A DNA stretch of 64,000 bases, from the NCBI GenBank assembly GCA_045837725.1, contig JBEWZL010000276.1, positions 124,001 to 188,000 on the forward strand, given 5' to 3'. The position numbers were made by a program, and so were the translations under genes. Positions within the stretch are counted from its first letter, which is position 1; each line of letters opens with the position of its first letter. Origin of the DNA: Vermamoeba vermiformis (lineage: Eukaryota > Tubulinea > Echinamoebida). Positions 48,191-60,465 of this stretch are shown here, piece after piece. The notes below the pieces were generated by a model. That model made no database searches. It was not told where the DNA came from and saw only the letters and a list, made by a program, of their open reading frames with translations.

Positions 48191-49489
48191 TTAATTATAA
48201 CCCAATAAATAATACATTGCAACTGATCCGAAGAATACAGTTACGTTGTCCCATTCTTTGATGGGCAAGGATTCAATGAATGTAGCGACAGCTGTCACGA
48301 TCACTAGACTGAACACAAAGTGCGTGGGCACAACGACCAGAGATCCGTTCGAGACAAAGTACCACACAAAGAGGATGGAGCCAATTATAGAGAATACGAA
48401 GAACGTTATTGTGCCCAGCCATGTCTTAGACTGTTTCAAACAAAGGGTTAGAATTGGGTTCATGATCGGATCCGAACAAAAAGCTGGATCTAGCAGGGTT
48501 TAATGGCAATGAATTGCTCCTAATATTTATAAATATAACGGCGAGTTCTATGAATAAATATCAATTCAAAAGAAAGCTCTGGACTTACCTTGTTATGAGG
48601 CAATTTAGCGACGCCGTATCTTTGACCAATCAAACCTAATTGAGCGATGAACGGTTAATAATAGATCCATAATATTGGTTAGAATATTCTATACTATCGT
48701 ACCTGCAAAACCATCGCCAATGCAAAGTAAAATCAACGCTGTTATTCCGACCACAGATTTTTTCCAATACCAAATCGCGCTGCACGAAGAATTCAGTATA
48801 AATATTGTATTAAATAATAGTTATATTGAATATACCTAATGACGTGAATAACACCGTAAGAGAACGGCCCATACAAAAGTTCGCGAGGCGATCCACTTCT
48901 GCTCATCGAGCGAACGGCATCATCGTCCTACAATATTGTAATATGAATCAATTACTGTTCATAAATGATTTAATTACGAATTAAATCGAATAAAGAGCTT
49001 TGACTCTTGCGCTAACAGTAACTTTGGCTTACCTCAATAATACCGAGACCAATCAAGCCGAATTTAATAGTAATAACACCTGTACATTTATTATTAATTT
49101 CTTTGCTGTAATTCGAAGCGCATCTAACGAAGACTTACCGGGAACCAAAGCAGCGAACAAAGTCGACCGCAAATCGTCTTCGAACATTGGCCAGCAAAGC
49201 ATAAATATTGGTCCTGTAAATATATGCACCTGTATAATTAACGATCAATAGACTGTGGATAAAATTAAGGACCAAGATCCCAACAAATTACAAAAAAATT
49301 CCTCGTGCGTAATTATGTTCAATATAAGTATATTATATTTTTCTAAGTAATATATGTTACGGATATAATATTTACCCATTTTCTTGACGTTTTGGATGAG
49401 CAAATATTTTTTGCTGCGAGCAGTTCAGTTAACTTCAGCCAAGAGACGCATATCACTAAAGTGATCGAAGTGGCTAGTGCTGGGTGCAT
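48191..49489 (-). CDS. Phytol/dolichol-kinase-type membrane lipid kinase
   Basis: Seven exons (49376-49489, 49139-49229, 49033-49079, 48836-48927, 48703-48779, 48589-48635, 48191-48430) give 235 residues. The motifs are those of the phytol kinase (VTE5)/farnesol kinase/DGK1/dolichol kinase group, which uses CTP or UTP to phosphorylate isoprenoid alcohols or diacylglycerol in membranes: RKWVHIFTG near the start, ELLYGPFSY, then the key block CIGDGFAGLIGQRYG with KLPHNKSKTWLGT, and VATFIESLPIKEWDN near the end. I count about six hydrophobic segments. The protein is a little shorter than plant VTE5 but has all family blocks. The substrate cannot be told from the sequence. The 147-nt first intron is long for this window. 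Confidence 0.8.
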
Positions 49490-49577
49490 TGTGCTACCGT
49501 TTTCAAAATAAATTAATTAATTCAGTATCGCCGATATTCAAAAAAAGCCTCGGAACAAAAGCCACTCCCGTAAATTA

Positions 49578-49617
49578 AATCTCCGCTGTTGCTCCATTTG
49601 TTCCACTACCGGAGATT
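49578..49617. repeat. Short inverted repeat in a divergent promoter region
   Basis: AATCTCCG at 49578-49585 is repeated in reverse complement as CGGAGATT at 49610-49617, with a 24-nt spacer. It lies between the divergent lipid kinase and Nudix genes. It could be a paired factor-binding site or a chance match. Confidence 0.4.
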
Positions 49618-49717
49618 AACAATATTATTTATTTGTATATATTTGATTACATCCGTACGCATAAGATCGAGAATCAGATATTGCTAGAATCATAGATCGA
49701 ATTTTCAATATTGAATC

Positions 49718-51231
49718 ATGAGTGTCCCGAAACTAGCAGCCACCGTATTATTATGCAAGCCAATTAAAAATCACGCGAGTAAATATTCTGATTACAAAAT
49801 ATTAATGGTAGGATTCAACTTCCCTGCAGCTGTCACAAACATAAAAAGATTACAACCGCAGAAAATATTGCGTTATTCACATTTACTTGATAATATTGAT
49901 CCATAATGACCATATTTAATAGTAACGTAATTATTTGATTTTTTAACGCTAGTATTTGATTGCAGGTCAAGAGATCGATGAAAAGTCGCTTTCTACCAGG
50001 TAAATCCTTTCAATTTGTATTGTAGTATTATTTATTACATACTTCATATTAATAGGAGCCCATGTCTTTCCTGGAGGCATTTTGGAAGAAGGTGACTCAG
50101 ATCCTGCCTGGCAAAGCGTTTGTGGCAAAGAATCATCGTCAGTTAAAGACGTAAGAGCTTAATAATACATAATATATGAATTATTATGGCTTAAATATGT
50201 ATTCTTTCGCAGCTAAATCTTCGTTTGGGCGGCATCCGCGAGTTGTACGAAGAGACAAACTTGTTATTGACGAATCCTCGAGTTAAGCCAGCATCAGAAT
50301 GGAGGTTAGTATTATTTGAATATTATCATTCTATATTGGTACTCGACGCTAATCGTGTACCAGATCCAAGGTTAATAAAGACGCGAAGGAGTTTATTTCA
50401 TTAATGCGCGAGCATAAAACAGTTCCTGAGGTATGAATATGATAAATATTATAATACGTTACTAATATACAAGCAGGTTACTAAATTACATCACTGGGCT
50501 CGTTGGATAACGCCGATCTGGCGTTACGACACGCACTTCTATATTGCTGTAGATGACGTTGAAGAAGGCGAACGTGATCACGTGCACCAAGATAGTACGA
50601 GGACCATATTGATGTCCTATAAGTCCATCAACTAACGGATCGGTTTAGATGTGGAAACGGTGTCTTTTGATTGGTTCCATCCGCAAGAAGTGATTGAAAA
50701 ATGGAACGAAAAAACAGTTTCTATTGCACCACCGACATGGTAAGGCTATCCCCATAGTACTATCAATGAATCTCATGCGTTGTTCAGGTTCATTTTGATG
50801 GAGATCTGTCAGTACAAAACACTCAAAGAACTCGTGGCTGCTGCACCAAAGAGAGATCTAAGGTATTTTAATATTTAATAGAGAAGTACTCATATATAGA
50901 GACCACTTAGAAAGTAACGTACTGATTTTTTATGTCGCAGACCGGTGCAACCTTATTTGACTTCCCAAGACGGATGCTTGTCTGTTTGCATGCCTGGCGA
51001 TGCCAATCATCCCGACTCTTCCAATTTAGGTAATTTTCACTGAAAACATGTGTATCTTTGTCTTCACTCCCAAAAGCATCAAACTTACCGCTTAATGTAG
51101 GTCCTCAGGCACGCAATAGAATAGTAGTAGGTCCTGGTGGCTTCACCTTTGAATGTACCATGTCAGATCCAGCACGCACTTATCCAGTGCTGCCGTCGAG
51201 TGTGCTCAAAACATACACATCCAAGTTGTAA
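49718..51231 (+). CDS. NUDT19-like Nudix hydrolase
   Basis: Ten exons join to 293 residues: 49718-49807, 49966-49999, 50056-50150, 50213-50304, 50364-50430, 50477-50594, 50649-50739, 50788-50862, 50941-51029 and 51101-51231. The N-terminus LAATVLLCK with ILMVKRSMKSRFLPGAHVFPGG matches NUDT19/RP2p, as does the split Nudix box: a long insertion separates GGILEEGDSD from LGGIRELYEETNLLL, which carries the metal-binding REXXEE residues. HHWARWITPIW and RYDTHFYIA are further family blocks. NUDT19 enzymes hydrolyse CoA esters, in peroxisomes in mammals. The C-terminus here (YTSKL) ends in SKL, a perfect peroxisomal targeting signal type 1, so a peroxisomal CoA diphosphatase is the likely role. Confidence 0.88.
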
Positions 51232-51279
51232 ATAAAACAAAATTGTTTATTTAAGAACAACTAGCATAAATCCATCAAT

Positions 51280-53362
51280 CTAGTTGAAAGTCTTGGCATA
51301 TTCTCGTTCATACGGCGCTGTGTTATCGAGCAAATTTTTCACGGCAGTGTTGAACTTTCGTCGCACGATCTTGACGGCAGGAATGGTTGATTCGGCATCG
51401 GGATAGCATCTAAATTGCGATATTAGATTAGTTTAATACTTATATAATAATAAGGCAACGTGCCTGTTGGTCAACAAGACGGTGAAAATCTTTCTGTCAG
51501 GGTCGCAGCAGATCTCAGTTCCGGTGTATCTAAAGGGGTCCGTTAGCGATAAAATTAGCATTTGAAGGATATATCGTATTGTACCCGGTGTGGTAGAATG
51601 TTTTTGGTGATAATTCACCGCAGCCCATGTAAGTGTCAGCCTTGGGATCATTGACTAACCAGCCGAGAGCACGAGGTCCTTGCGTCAAGTTCACAGGCCT
51701 GAAAACGAGTTAGATGAGTTCTATATTATTGCAATGGCTTACTTAATGAAGAGGTCGACAGTGGTTCGGTTGACATAGCTGTCTTGAGGCGAGGCAAAGA
51801 GTAATTGATGCGCGAGAGTAGCAGTGTCGGGCAAGTTCGAGAACAAACCAGCATGACCTATAGGAGTTAACATTTGCCTCAAACTATAGAAGATCGCACG
51901 TACCTGCAATACCACCCAAAGCATAGGCATTTCCGTCACTGACAGTACCCTTTGTTCACGTGGATTAGTGACTGACACGTGTCAAATTGATGTCAGTGTA
52001 TCGTACCTGAATGACGTGTTTCTGATAAGAAGTGTCGTTCCAAGTGGGAGCAATGTGCTTCCAGCGGTACTCAGAAGGCAAAAACAAAGAAGATTGCAAG
52101 TTCAAAGGCTCGAAGACGTACTTGCGCGCATAGGCCTCGTAGTAGCACTGATACAATCTGCTGCGAGTTAATAACCATAAAATAGATATGTATGGTACGT
52201 ACTCAGGAGCGCCAGGTCCCCAAATGTTAGTGCACTCTGGTCTCAAGTCACACACGGTAATACGACCCGTGTCAAGTGCGCGTCTGCCGATGACGTACAT
52301 CATAGTGATCATGCTGCAATAGTCAGCAATAGGTGCTAATGTATTTAAGCCGCCGGGTACTTACCTCAAGTCACTATAGATTTGTTTTGTGCCCGTAGGA
52401 TACTGAAGAGTTTGAGTCATAAGTGATTGGTAGATCTGTTGTTGGCACGTGAATTTTTCAGCTGGCTTGGGCTTGCTAGTCTCAGGGCAGCCGAAAGATT
52501 TCTCCCCTGACCAATAACCAATTAGGCCATAATAACATAATAGAGGAACTAATAAGGTGACGTACAGTAGTTGGGAATTGGATCTGGCGGGAAACCAGCG
52601 CTATGAGCCAACAAATGTCTGATGCGGATCTGATCTTTGCCGTTGTTGGCAAAAGCACTTCCTAATAAGGAAGGATCGCTGACTTTCATATCTAACGAAA
52701 ACAATTAGCCAGAATAACAATAATAATATCATTTGCCATACCGAGATCCAGTTCGCCTCTTTGATAGAATTGCATCGTGGCAGTCGTAGTAACGAACACT
52801 TTAGTCAAACTAGCCATATCATAAAGAGTCTAATAATGTTTGGTGTTGAGTTTAGCTGATCACGGCCGCAGATTCAGCTTACCTGCGTTACGTCAACAGC
52901 AGGATTATGATCGGGTGTTGCTGGAGGGGGAATTCCATACGTAAAATTGCCGAATGCTTTCATATACATCAAACCCTGTTTTATGAATCGTCAAAATGAG
53001 ATCCGATTGTCAACGAACTAATTAGCAATTTTATAGCATGGGCAATAATATTAAAATATTGATTCATGCTATGGAAACAAAATGATAAGGCTGCTTTGTC
53101 GAGTAATAATTTTTGAAATTTTCAATCGAATTTTATCGTGTTGCGAAAATATCTAATCAATAAATCGTTGAACGTAAATATCATTCGCGGTAAAATTTAT
53201 TACCTTGGCATCACCAACAGCAGCAACACAACCAGGGTAGGTGTGATCTTTAATGCCATCCTCAAGTATCTTGTCTACAGCGCTCCAATCAACGGCGCGA
53301 ACATATACACAGCTTGAAGCTAATAAATATATAGATATATAAATACACACGAGTTGTTTCAT
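51280..53362 (-). CDS. Secreted serine beta-lactamase-fold hydrolase
   Basis: Twelve exons (53204-53362, 52883-52975, 52742-52829, 52566-52691, 52365-52506, 52203-52313, 52007-52160, 51904-51949, 51743-51857, 51585-51698, 51464-51529, 51280-51409) give 447 residues. The signal peptide is CIYISIYLLASSCVYV. Class C beta-lactamase/DD-peptidase motifs are all present: MASLTK (SxxK nucleophile), RHLLAHSAGF, IYSDL (YxN-type position) and FYHTGYTG (KTG equivalent). In eukaryotes such proteins act as esterases or peptidases on small or cell-wall substrates; the substrate is unknown here. Export and the fold would suit digestion of bacterial prey, which is inference. The last intron uses a GC donor (51463-51462) rather than GT: the GC site keeps frame into CYPDAES, while the nearby GT does not. 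Confidence 0.85.
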
Positions 53363-53488
53363 CTTTCACGCTGTAAAAAAAGTATTTTTTATTTGTTACG
53401 CTCGCTTCTTCATGATTACAAAGCTCCAGGCTTACTGACTTTATACCTATATACCTAGGTCGTAGTAACCATAACAGTCTTGCTTAAT

Positions 53489-56443
53489 ATGGAGAAACGT
53501 AAAAGAGATTCGTTGGATTCTGACGGAACCTCCCCAAAAAGATTTAAAAATGGTCCAACCGTTTGGTAAAATTTAAATATTAATCCTCCTTTCTCATAAA
53601 AGTCAGATTTTCAATTTTTATTAGTCAATCCGAAAACGAAGTCTACGCAATGCTCAGATCCAAGAAAGCTTTTGTATTCACTGCTAATGTGGACAGCTTT
53701 ACGTTGCCACAAGACTGTGGTAAGTATTTACATCAATTATTTTGCCTCAATACTGAAATTTTTAGCGACGCTGGAGCATCTGAAGCGCCTGACAAGAGCT
53801 TTGCTCGATGAGGGGAACCAATTGCAACAATTCAACATCATACGTAAGATGAAGGCTCTTATTCATAGTATATTAACCTTGTGTCAGATGGATCAGAAAT
53901 ACTGTCGTACGATCGTGTTGCATCCATACTTCAAAGCCTCAAAAATTGCTCAACTCTCAAATCATTAGTGATATCAAGTATGCACTATTTATACAGGCCT
54001 TCATTGCTAACCAAATAGATGTTGACATAAAGTTTACGGAACTCGTGCCACTATTGAAGAAGAAGACCCTGCGCATACTCGCTGTCACTTCCCCTAGTGC
54101 GTTAATGTTCATTTGCTTACTTACGACTAAAATTAAATACAGGTCGGAGACATACAATAATGAACAACAAAATAAGTGACATCGCGAACGACATTATTGC
54201 ATGCACCAGCTTGAAATCTGTTGACTTCTCTGGTAAGCTCTAATTACTACGAAGCATTTATAAATCCATTATTAGGCAATTTATTTGAATCCCTGGAGGG
54301 CATTGATAAAGTAATCACTCAGCACAAGTATCTTCGCAGTGTGAAGCTTTCGGGATGTGAGTTGGGACAAGAGACCATGGCTGCTATTGCTGCATTTGTC
54401 CAATCAACCAAAACACTAACTACACTCGATCTATCAGGTATGTTAATAGATTTCTGTTGTGTGCTAACTTTGTCAGAAACCAATCTGACCGATGACAACT
54501 TAATGAAACTGGCCCAGTCTTTGGAGAAAAACAAAACTCTAACTTCACTTAATATAAATCAAAGTAAGTTGTTTTTAAGTTATGAGGTTAATAACACTTG
54601 TAGCTACTATTGCTTCCTGCCAAAACAAAAGGCTATGCGGCAATGCAATTGTGAACATGTTACAGTGCAATAACACGCTAACCACATTAAAAATGCGTGA
54701 AATTCCACTTGTTGAACATGAAGTTGCTATTTTGAAAGCGCTGCAGAATTCTGATGTAATTCAGGAATTGGGAATGACAAGCACGTAACAATGATATTTG
54801 TTTTATTAATGCTAATACTGGTTGTAGTTCGAACTAACGGTGGAACTGATCAACTGGGAATAATGCTGCAACATATTACAGCCTTGTCCAAATTAGATGT
54901 TAATTGTAAGTGGTTGAATGGAATGTTTCCTTATTAAGGTTTTTTTCAGTGCCTAATTTAATGAGTTTCAGTCTTGCTAAACTTGCCACTGGAATAACAA
55001 ATAATACCACTCTAAAACATCTTGCATTCAGTAGTAAGTTGAATTACAAACCAATGTTACACAGTAACACATTATAGTACTAACCTTTCAATAGGTAGAT
55101 GTTGGCAGTTTGATTCCAACAAATTGTCTCTTTTAGGGAGTGCCTTTGAGAGCAACAGAACATTGCTTTCAATTGAGCTAGCTATCCCTGATTACAAAAC
55201 TAAGGCCTGTGCAAAGCAAGTCACTATGAGAAACAATGCAATTGTTACATTCGATCGTACATTGATCAAGGCCTTTATAGACAACAAAGACTGGGATGGC
55301 ATGTGGAACTTTGTCAAGCAAAATCTTGCAAATGATTTTTTGTTTGAAGATCTCATAGACAAAAACCATTACAACCTTGATGACTATGAAGAGATTTTAT
55401 CCAAATATTTAAAACAATCAGCAGCTTATCATAAAGAACAGCTATCAAAAAAGAAGCAGTTGGACAAAGATATCTGTGATAATAACAAGACTATTGAAAA
55501 AACTCACACCAAAATTGTGGAAGCTGAGCGAATAATAGAGGAATCTAAGGCCCTGATGAAAGAAGCAAGATCTAAACTGGGGGGGCTTTCTGAAGATCTA
55601 CACAAGGTTGAACAGCACATCAAAGTAGAAAGCTATTCGCAAGAGAGAATGGAAGCAGAGCACAAAAGAGTTAAGGAGCAGACGAAAGGTCTTGCCAAGC
55701 AATTCAAACGCCCTGTAGAGACATGGTCATTGGATGAAGTCATAATCTTTATTCGAGACCTACAATTACACATGCATATTGAAAAGTTCACTGAAAATGA
55801 GATCAAAGGTGATGTGCTTGTGAACCTGACCACACTAGATTTTCACCAGCTGGGCATGGGCTTCAAGGAGATCAAGTCACTGATGAGCTCAATTTTTGAG
55901 TTGAAGCACTTCAAGTCTCTCAGTGATATTCCAGATGGCATTCTCTACTGGACCAACAAACAAGTCCTGAACTGGCTTGAGGTGAACAAGTTTCAACACT
56001 TAGTGAATCAGTTCCAAAATTGCAAAGTACGTAGAGCTTTAGTTGTTGTGATTAACTAATTGCTGAGTTAGATTACGGGAGAGGATTTGGTTGTGCTTGA
56101 TAACTACGATCTGACACATTGGCTCAAGATTGAGACAATTGCAGACAGAACGGCGCTTGAAGCTGCTATCAAGAGGTTGAGAGCAGAGCTTGAATCACTT
56201 GCCAACAATGACACTGCCCAGAAGAAGATACCCAAGCAGTTCTTGTGTCCCATCACACACGAGATTATGAAAGATCCAGTCTCAACTATTGATGGTCACA
56301 CGTATGAACAGGCAGCGATTGAGTCTTGGCTCAAAAAGAAGAGTACCTCTCCGTTGACTAACGAGACACTCGCGAGCAAGCAATTGATCCCCAATCATCA
56401 ATTGAAGAGCTTGATTGCTGAATTCCTCGGCGAAGCTGGCTAA
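53489..56443 (+). CDS. LRR, coiled coil, double SAM, U-box ubiquitin ligase (copy 1)
   Basis: A multi-exon gene starting at 53489. The first exons are 53489-53565, 53625-53719, 53765-53843 and 53888-53977. The last are a long exon from about 55098 to 56023 and one from about 56073 to 56443. The N-terminus has nuclear-localisation-like KRKR and PKRFK. A series of ribonuclease-inhibitor-type LRRs follows, each cut by a phase-1 intron after the strand (LVIS, VDFS, LDLS, LNIN). A Lys/Glu-rich coiled coil comes next (about 55420-55700), then a SAM domain (WSLDEVIIFIRDLQL), a second SAM-like domain (WTNKQVLNWLEVNKF to DLTHWL) and a U-box (KQFLCPITHEIMKDPVS, YEQAAIESWL, NHQLKSLI). U-box proteins are E3 ligases that bind E2 through this fold. 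Near 53980 the frame shifts by one base between LRR1 and LRR2. Some middle splice sites are approximate. Confidence 0.8.
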
Positions 56444-56646
56444 AAATATTAGGCAGATCTGCAAAGTTCTCAGAACAGTTACCAAGATGAGCGTTATGAT
56501 TGTGTAACGTAGTAGAGTTATTATGAGCTTATTTCTGCATAACAATAAAGCGATTACAATTTTTGTCAGAGCTTCGATGTGAGCAGCAATTATTATTGCT
56601 TTAATTGTTAAAACAACATCGATGATAAAAGTTAGGTATAGGAGCA

Positions 56647-59594
56647 ATGGAAACACGCAAAAGAGTGAGGATTGATGTGGAAACATTGTCGTCCGACGAC
56701 GAGACGCCAGCAAAACGATACAAAAAAAGTCCAAATAAAAGGTAAATATGAATTTTACAATAATAACAACATATCACGCTTCAATTTTTTTTTTAGCGCA
56801 TCTGAAGAAGACGCAATTAAATTGCTAAGATCCAAGAAGGTTTTTGTATTTGATCCAAATATTTATAGCTTCACTCTACCGCAAGATTGTTGTATGTCTT
56901 ATAATGTATAATAATTAATTCTTATTACGGATCGAGGTACGCTTGAACACATAAAACGCTTGAATAGAGCCCTATCGGACCAAGGCAATCAGTTAAAAAC
57001 CTTTAATATGACACGTGAGTATCGAGATTAATATGTAATGCTCTAACTCAATCGCAGCGATGTCTGAACTGATGTCTTTCGAGCGGGTCGGATCTGTCCT
57101 TCATAACTTCAGTAATAATGAAACTTTAACGGCCTTGACCTTTAAACGTAAATTTAGCAATATAATAATCGCAACACTTTCCGGTTTAACTTCTACAAGC
57201 ATAGATGTGTCTCTGAACCTCACTGATCTAGGTCCACTTTTGAAAAAGAAGCGTCTTCAATCGCTTACTATATCCAAAATGTGTACGTGGTTCATAATAG
57301 TAATATATTTGGCACTAACGTTGACCAATAGTCGAGCTTCGTTCTTCGATCGAGCACATTATCGACGATCTGATTGGCTGCACGAGCTTGACGCATTTAA
57401 ATTTGTCTTGTAAGCTTCAATAATAATACAGAGCTATTATTCATATATGAATATAGATAATAAGCACCTCGCGGGTATTTATCAAGTGATCGCAAAACAC
57501 CAGCACCTCCAATCCTTGATACTGTCTCAAAACAACTTGCGCAAGGCTATACCTGTATTAACCACAGCTATTTGCCTTAGCACTAGTCTCACTCGTTTAG
57601 AATTAGCAAGTAAGTCTTGTTCGTGAATGAAAATGGAGCTCATTCTCTTGCAGACACGGATCTAACAGACGAAAATGCAATTCAATTGGCAAAGGTGCTC
57701 GAGAATAATCAAACAATCACATATCTCGATATATCTGGTACGCGAGATGAAATTGCAAGCATCGTAATAACATGTTCTAGATAATTCTTTTCTGTCTGAT
57801 CCCGGGTTCAAGGCCATCATTAAAATGCTAGGAATTAATAGAAGAATAACAACGCTGAATATCAAGGGCATGCATTTTAACACTAATGAACTCGCACTTT
57901 TCCAGGCACTCGATAAGTCTAACATCGTTCAATGTCTAACGGTGTCAAGTACGTCAATTAATGCCTACGAGACGTAACTCACCTGGAGCGCAGTTAAAAC
58001 TAGAGAGGCTGTTACTCAATTGGGCATTTCGTTGGAACATTGGTCCGCGTTATCTGACTTGACGATAAGTTGTAAGTCGGTTTTTAGATGATAAGATGGG
58101 ACTTACTAATTATAATAGGCAACGAACTTGGATCGGTCAGCACATTCTTAGACGGCATCAAAAAGAACACGACGTTGAAGCACCTTGGAATGTGTAAGTC
58201 ATACATATTTTTCTATTGACCTTCGATGCTGACCGCTGATGACAGTTGTATCATGGCCCAACTCTGAGGAAGGCATAGCAACTATAAAGAAAGCGTTCGA
58301 AAGCAATAGAACGTTACGCACAATCAAGAGCTCTTACCACGCCACATTGAACCAATTTTTCGAGCAAATCGCGAAACGAAACTGTGCTGCCGCCGAAGAA
58401 CGCGATCACAAGACCATCAAATCTTACGTCGATGAAAAAGATTGGCAAGGAATGTGGGAATTCATTCGAGCGAATATGAAGAAAGGAATAATGTTCGAAG
58501 ATTTGATCAACGAAGATGATTATACGCCTGCCGTTTATGCACAGGTGCTGGATATTTACCTGACAGAGTCTTGTGACTATCACGTGTTGCAAGAATTAGA
58601 CGAAGAGGTATTGAGGGACGAAATACGCCGCTGCAAAACAAAAGCTGCAACTCTACAGAAAAAAATTGAAGTCAGCGCAACGCAAACTTGATGCAGCAAA
58701 AGAAGAATTAAAATCGGCGAACGACGAGCTTGCCACACACAAGTCTAATCGCAAAAAGATTCAAACCGAGATGCAACTCGAGATTCGATCGCGTGCCAAG
58801 GCAGAAGATGCGTGTCGAAAAGTGAAAGAAACGATCGAAGCCTTTTCAGCACAGTGCAATCGTCACGTGATGTCGTGGACACTCGATGAAGTCATGAAAT
58901 TACTTCGATATCTCAAACTGTACCCGTACACTAGTGTGTTCGCAGACAATCTCATCGCGGGAGATGTGCTAGTCAAGCTCACCAGCCCCGACCTCCATCA
59001 GCTCGGCTTGACCTTCATGGAGACCAAGTCGATCATGAGTGCCTTGTACAAGCTCAAGCACATGAAATCTTTGACCAAAGTACCCGAGAACAGCGCTTTA
59101 CGATGGACGAACAGTCAAGTCATCGAGTGGCTCAAAAAGAATGCATTAGGACACTTGGCCGAGTTGTTCCGTGGCACTGGCGTAAGTCACTGGGCCTAAA
59201 TTACGATCTTTATTAATTGTTTTAAAGATCACGGGCAACGAGTTAGTAGTGCTGGATAACTATGACTTTGTTCACTGGCTGCAACTCAAATCTATCGCTG
59301 ACAAAACCACGCTTGAAGCAGCCATTCAGAAGCTCAGGGAAGAGTTTGAAGGGCCGGACAACAATGACACTTGCCAAGAAGAAAGCACTCAAACAGTTCT
59401 TGTGCCCCATCACGCACGAGATTATGAAAGATCCGGTCTCGACTATTGACGGTCACACGTATGAACGGGCAGCGATTGAGTCGTGGCTCAAAAACCATGA
59501 CACATCGCCGTTGACCAATGAAAAGCTGGCGAGCAAGATATTGATTCCAAATCACCAATTGAAGAGCTTGATTGCTGAATTTGCGAAGGAATAA
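56647..59594 (+). CDS. LRR, coiled coil, double SAM, U-box ubiquitin ligase (copy 2)
   Basis: A tandem paralog of the preceding gene, 203 nt downstream, with the same domain order. It starts METRKR with PAKRYKK (nuclear-signal-like), then RSKKVFVFDPN and SFTLPQDC as in copy 1. LRRs follow in short exons, then a coiled coil, SAM (WTLDEVMKLLRYLKL), a second SAM-like domain (WTNSQVIEWLKKN to DFVHWL) and a U-box (KQFLCPITHEIMKDPVS, YERAAIESWL, LTNEKLASKIL). Two single-base frame changes lie in otherwise well-conserved sequence: in a run of seven As at about 58662 within the coiled coil, and at about 59372 just before the U-box, where copy 1 reads NDTAQKK. Either the sequence has base errors or this copy is losing function. 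Strong protein-level conservation on both sides favours errors. Confidence 0.75.
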
Positions 59595-59680
59595 TAAGAC
59601 TTGCACGATCAATACGGTAATTGTTTATAAAAATACAAATGAAATGACATGATAGGACCGGATCCGAGCCGTCATGTTTC

Positions 59681-60465
59681 TTATTCAACGATCGTTTGAG
59701 ATCTGAACCTGTGAGCAAACTCTTCTCTCTGCACAGCGTGTTTAGGCAGCTTCACGCGAATATTGTTCAACGTGTAGCGCGAGTCAATGGAGCCTAGAAA
59801 ATTAATTGATCAGATCCCGGTCTCCCTCGTTCAGTGAATGCGTAGAATATGTAAGTTACGAATCAAGATATAGGATTAAATAGAATGGCACGAGCGAGGT
59901 TTACCTCTGATGGGTCCAAACTCAAAGGAAATTTCATAAAATACATTGAACTCTTTCGCGACCGAACATATCTTAGCCGCGAAGAATTCGCCATCATAAG
60001 AAGCTCTTTGATGAGGCTTTAACGTCACTATATAATTGCCGGTCCATCTGCTCAATAAGGAGCGATACTCGGTGAACGATCCGTGCCACGAGATGCCGAC
60101 ATCGCTTTCCCAGTTTCTAGATAAGAATGTAAGTATTCAGCGATACAATTTAACATATATTATATTGACTGTCATGAACTTAAACAGGTTAGGTAACTGA
60201 GATTGCAGATCTGAAATCGGATCCCGCGTTTTTGGACCGTTAATGAAACCCAGAATGTTTAAGCTAGTATTCATAATACTTACTTTGGGATACGATTTAG
60301 CGATCTGATCAAGTATAGCTCACTAAAGAATCCATTTTCAATCCAGCAGCTCATCCGATCGAGTGACACGAACGTGTTGGAATGAAGCTTGACGGAGGGA
60401 GCCTTCTGTAAGTCTTCTAGTGTTGACTTTCCAATAGTGCATCCGAACAACGGAAATAGCTTCAT
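59681..60465 (-). CDS. Unknown 168-aa protein, three exons
   Basis: Exons 60284-60465, 59905-60116 and 59681-59793 join in frame to 168 residues. The start is the first ATG in the exon (MKLFPLFG). An upstream GT-AG intron at about 60474-60537 seems to separate a 5' untranslated exon, and no earlier in-frame ATG is present. The protein has no signal peptide or membrane span. It contains evenly spaced aromatic residues (WESDVGISWHGSF, RWTGNYIV, FNVFYEISFEFGP), which suggests a beta-rich fold. I do not recognise the family. It converges on the second U-box gene with 86 nt between the stops. Confidence 0.6.

Noticed and set aside
56647-59594. Calling the second U-box gene a pseudogene
   Set aside because: Only two one-base changes interrupt it, protein sequence on both sides is well conserved, and similar changes appear in housekeeping genes nearby, so sequence error is more likely.
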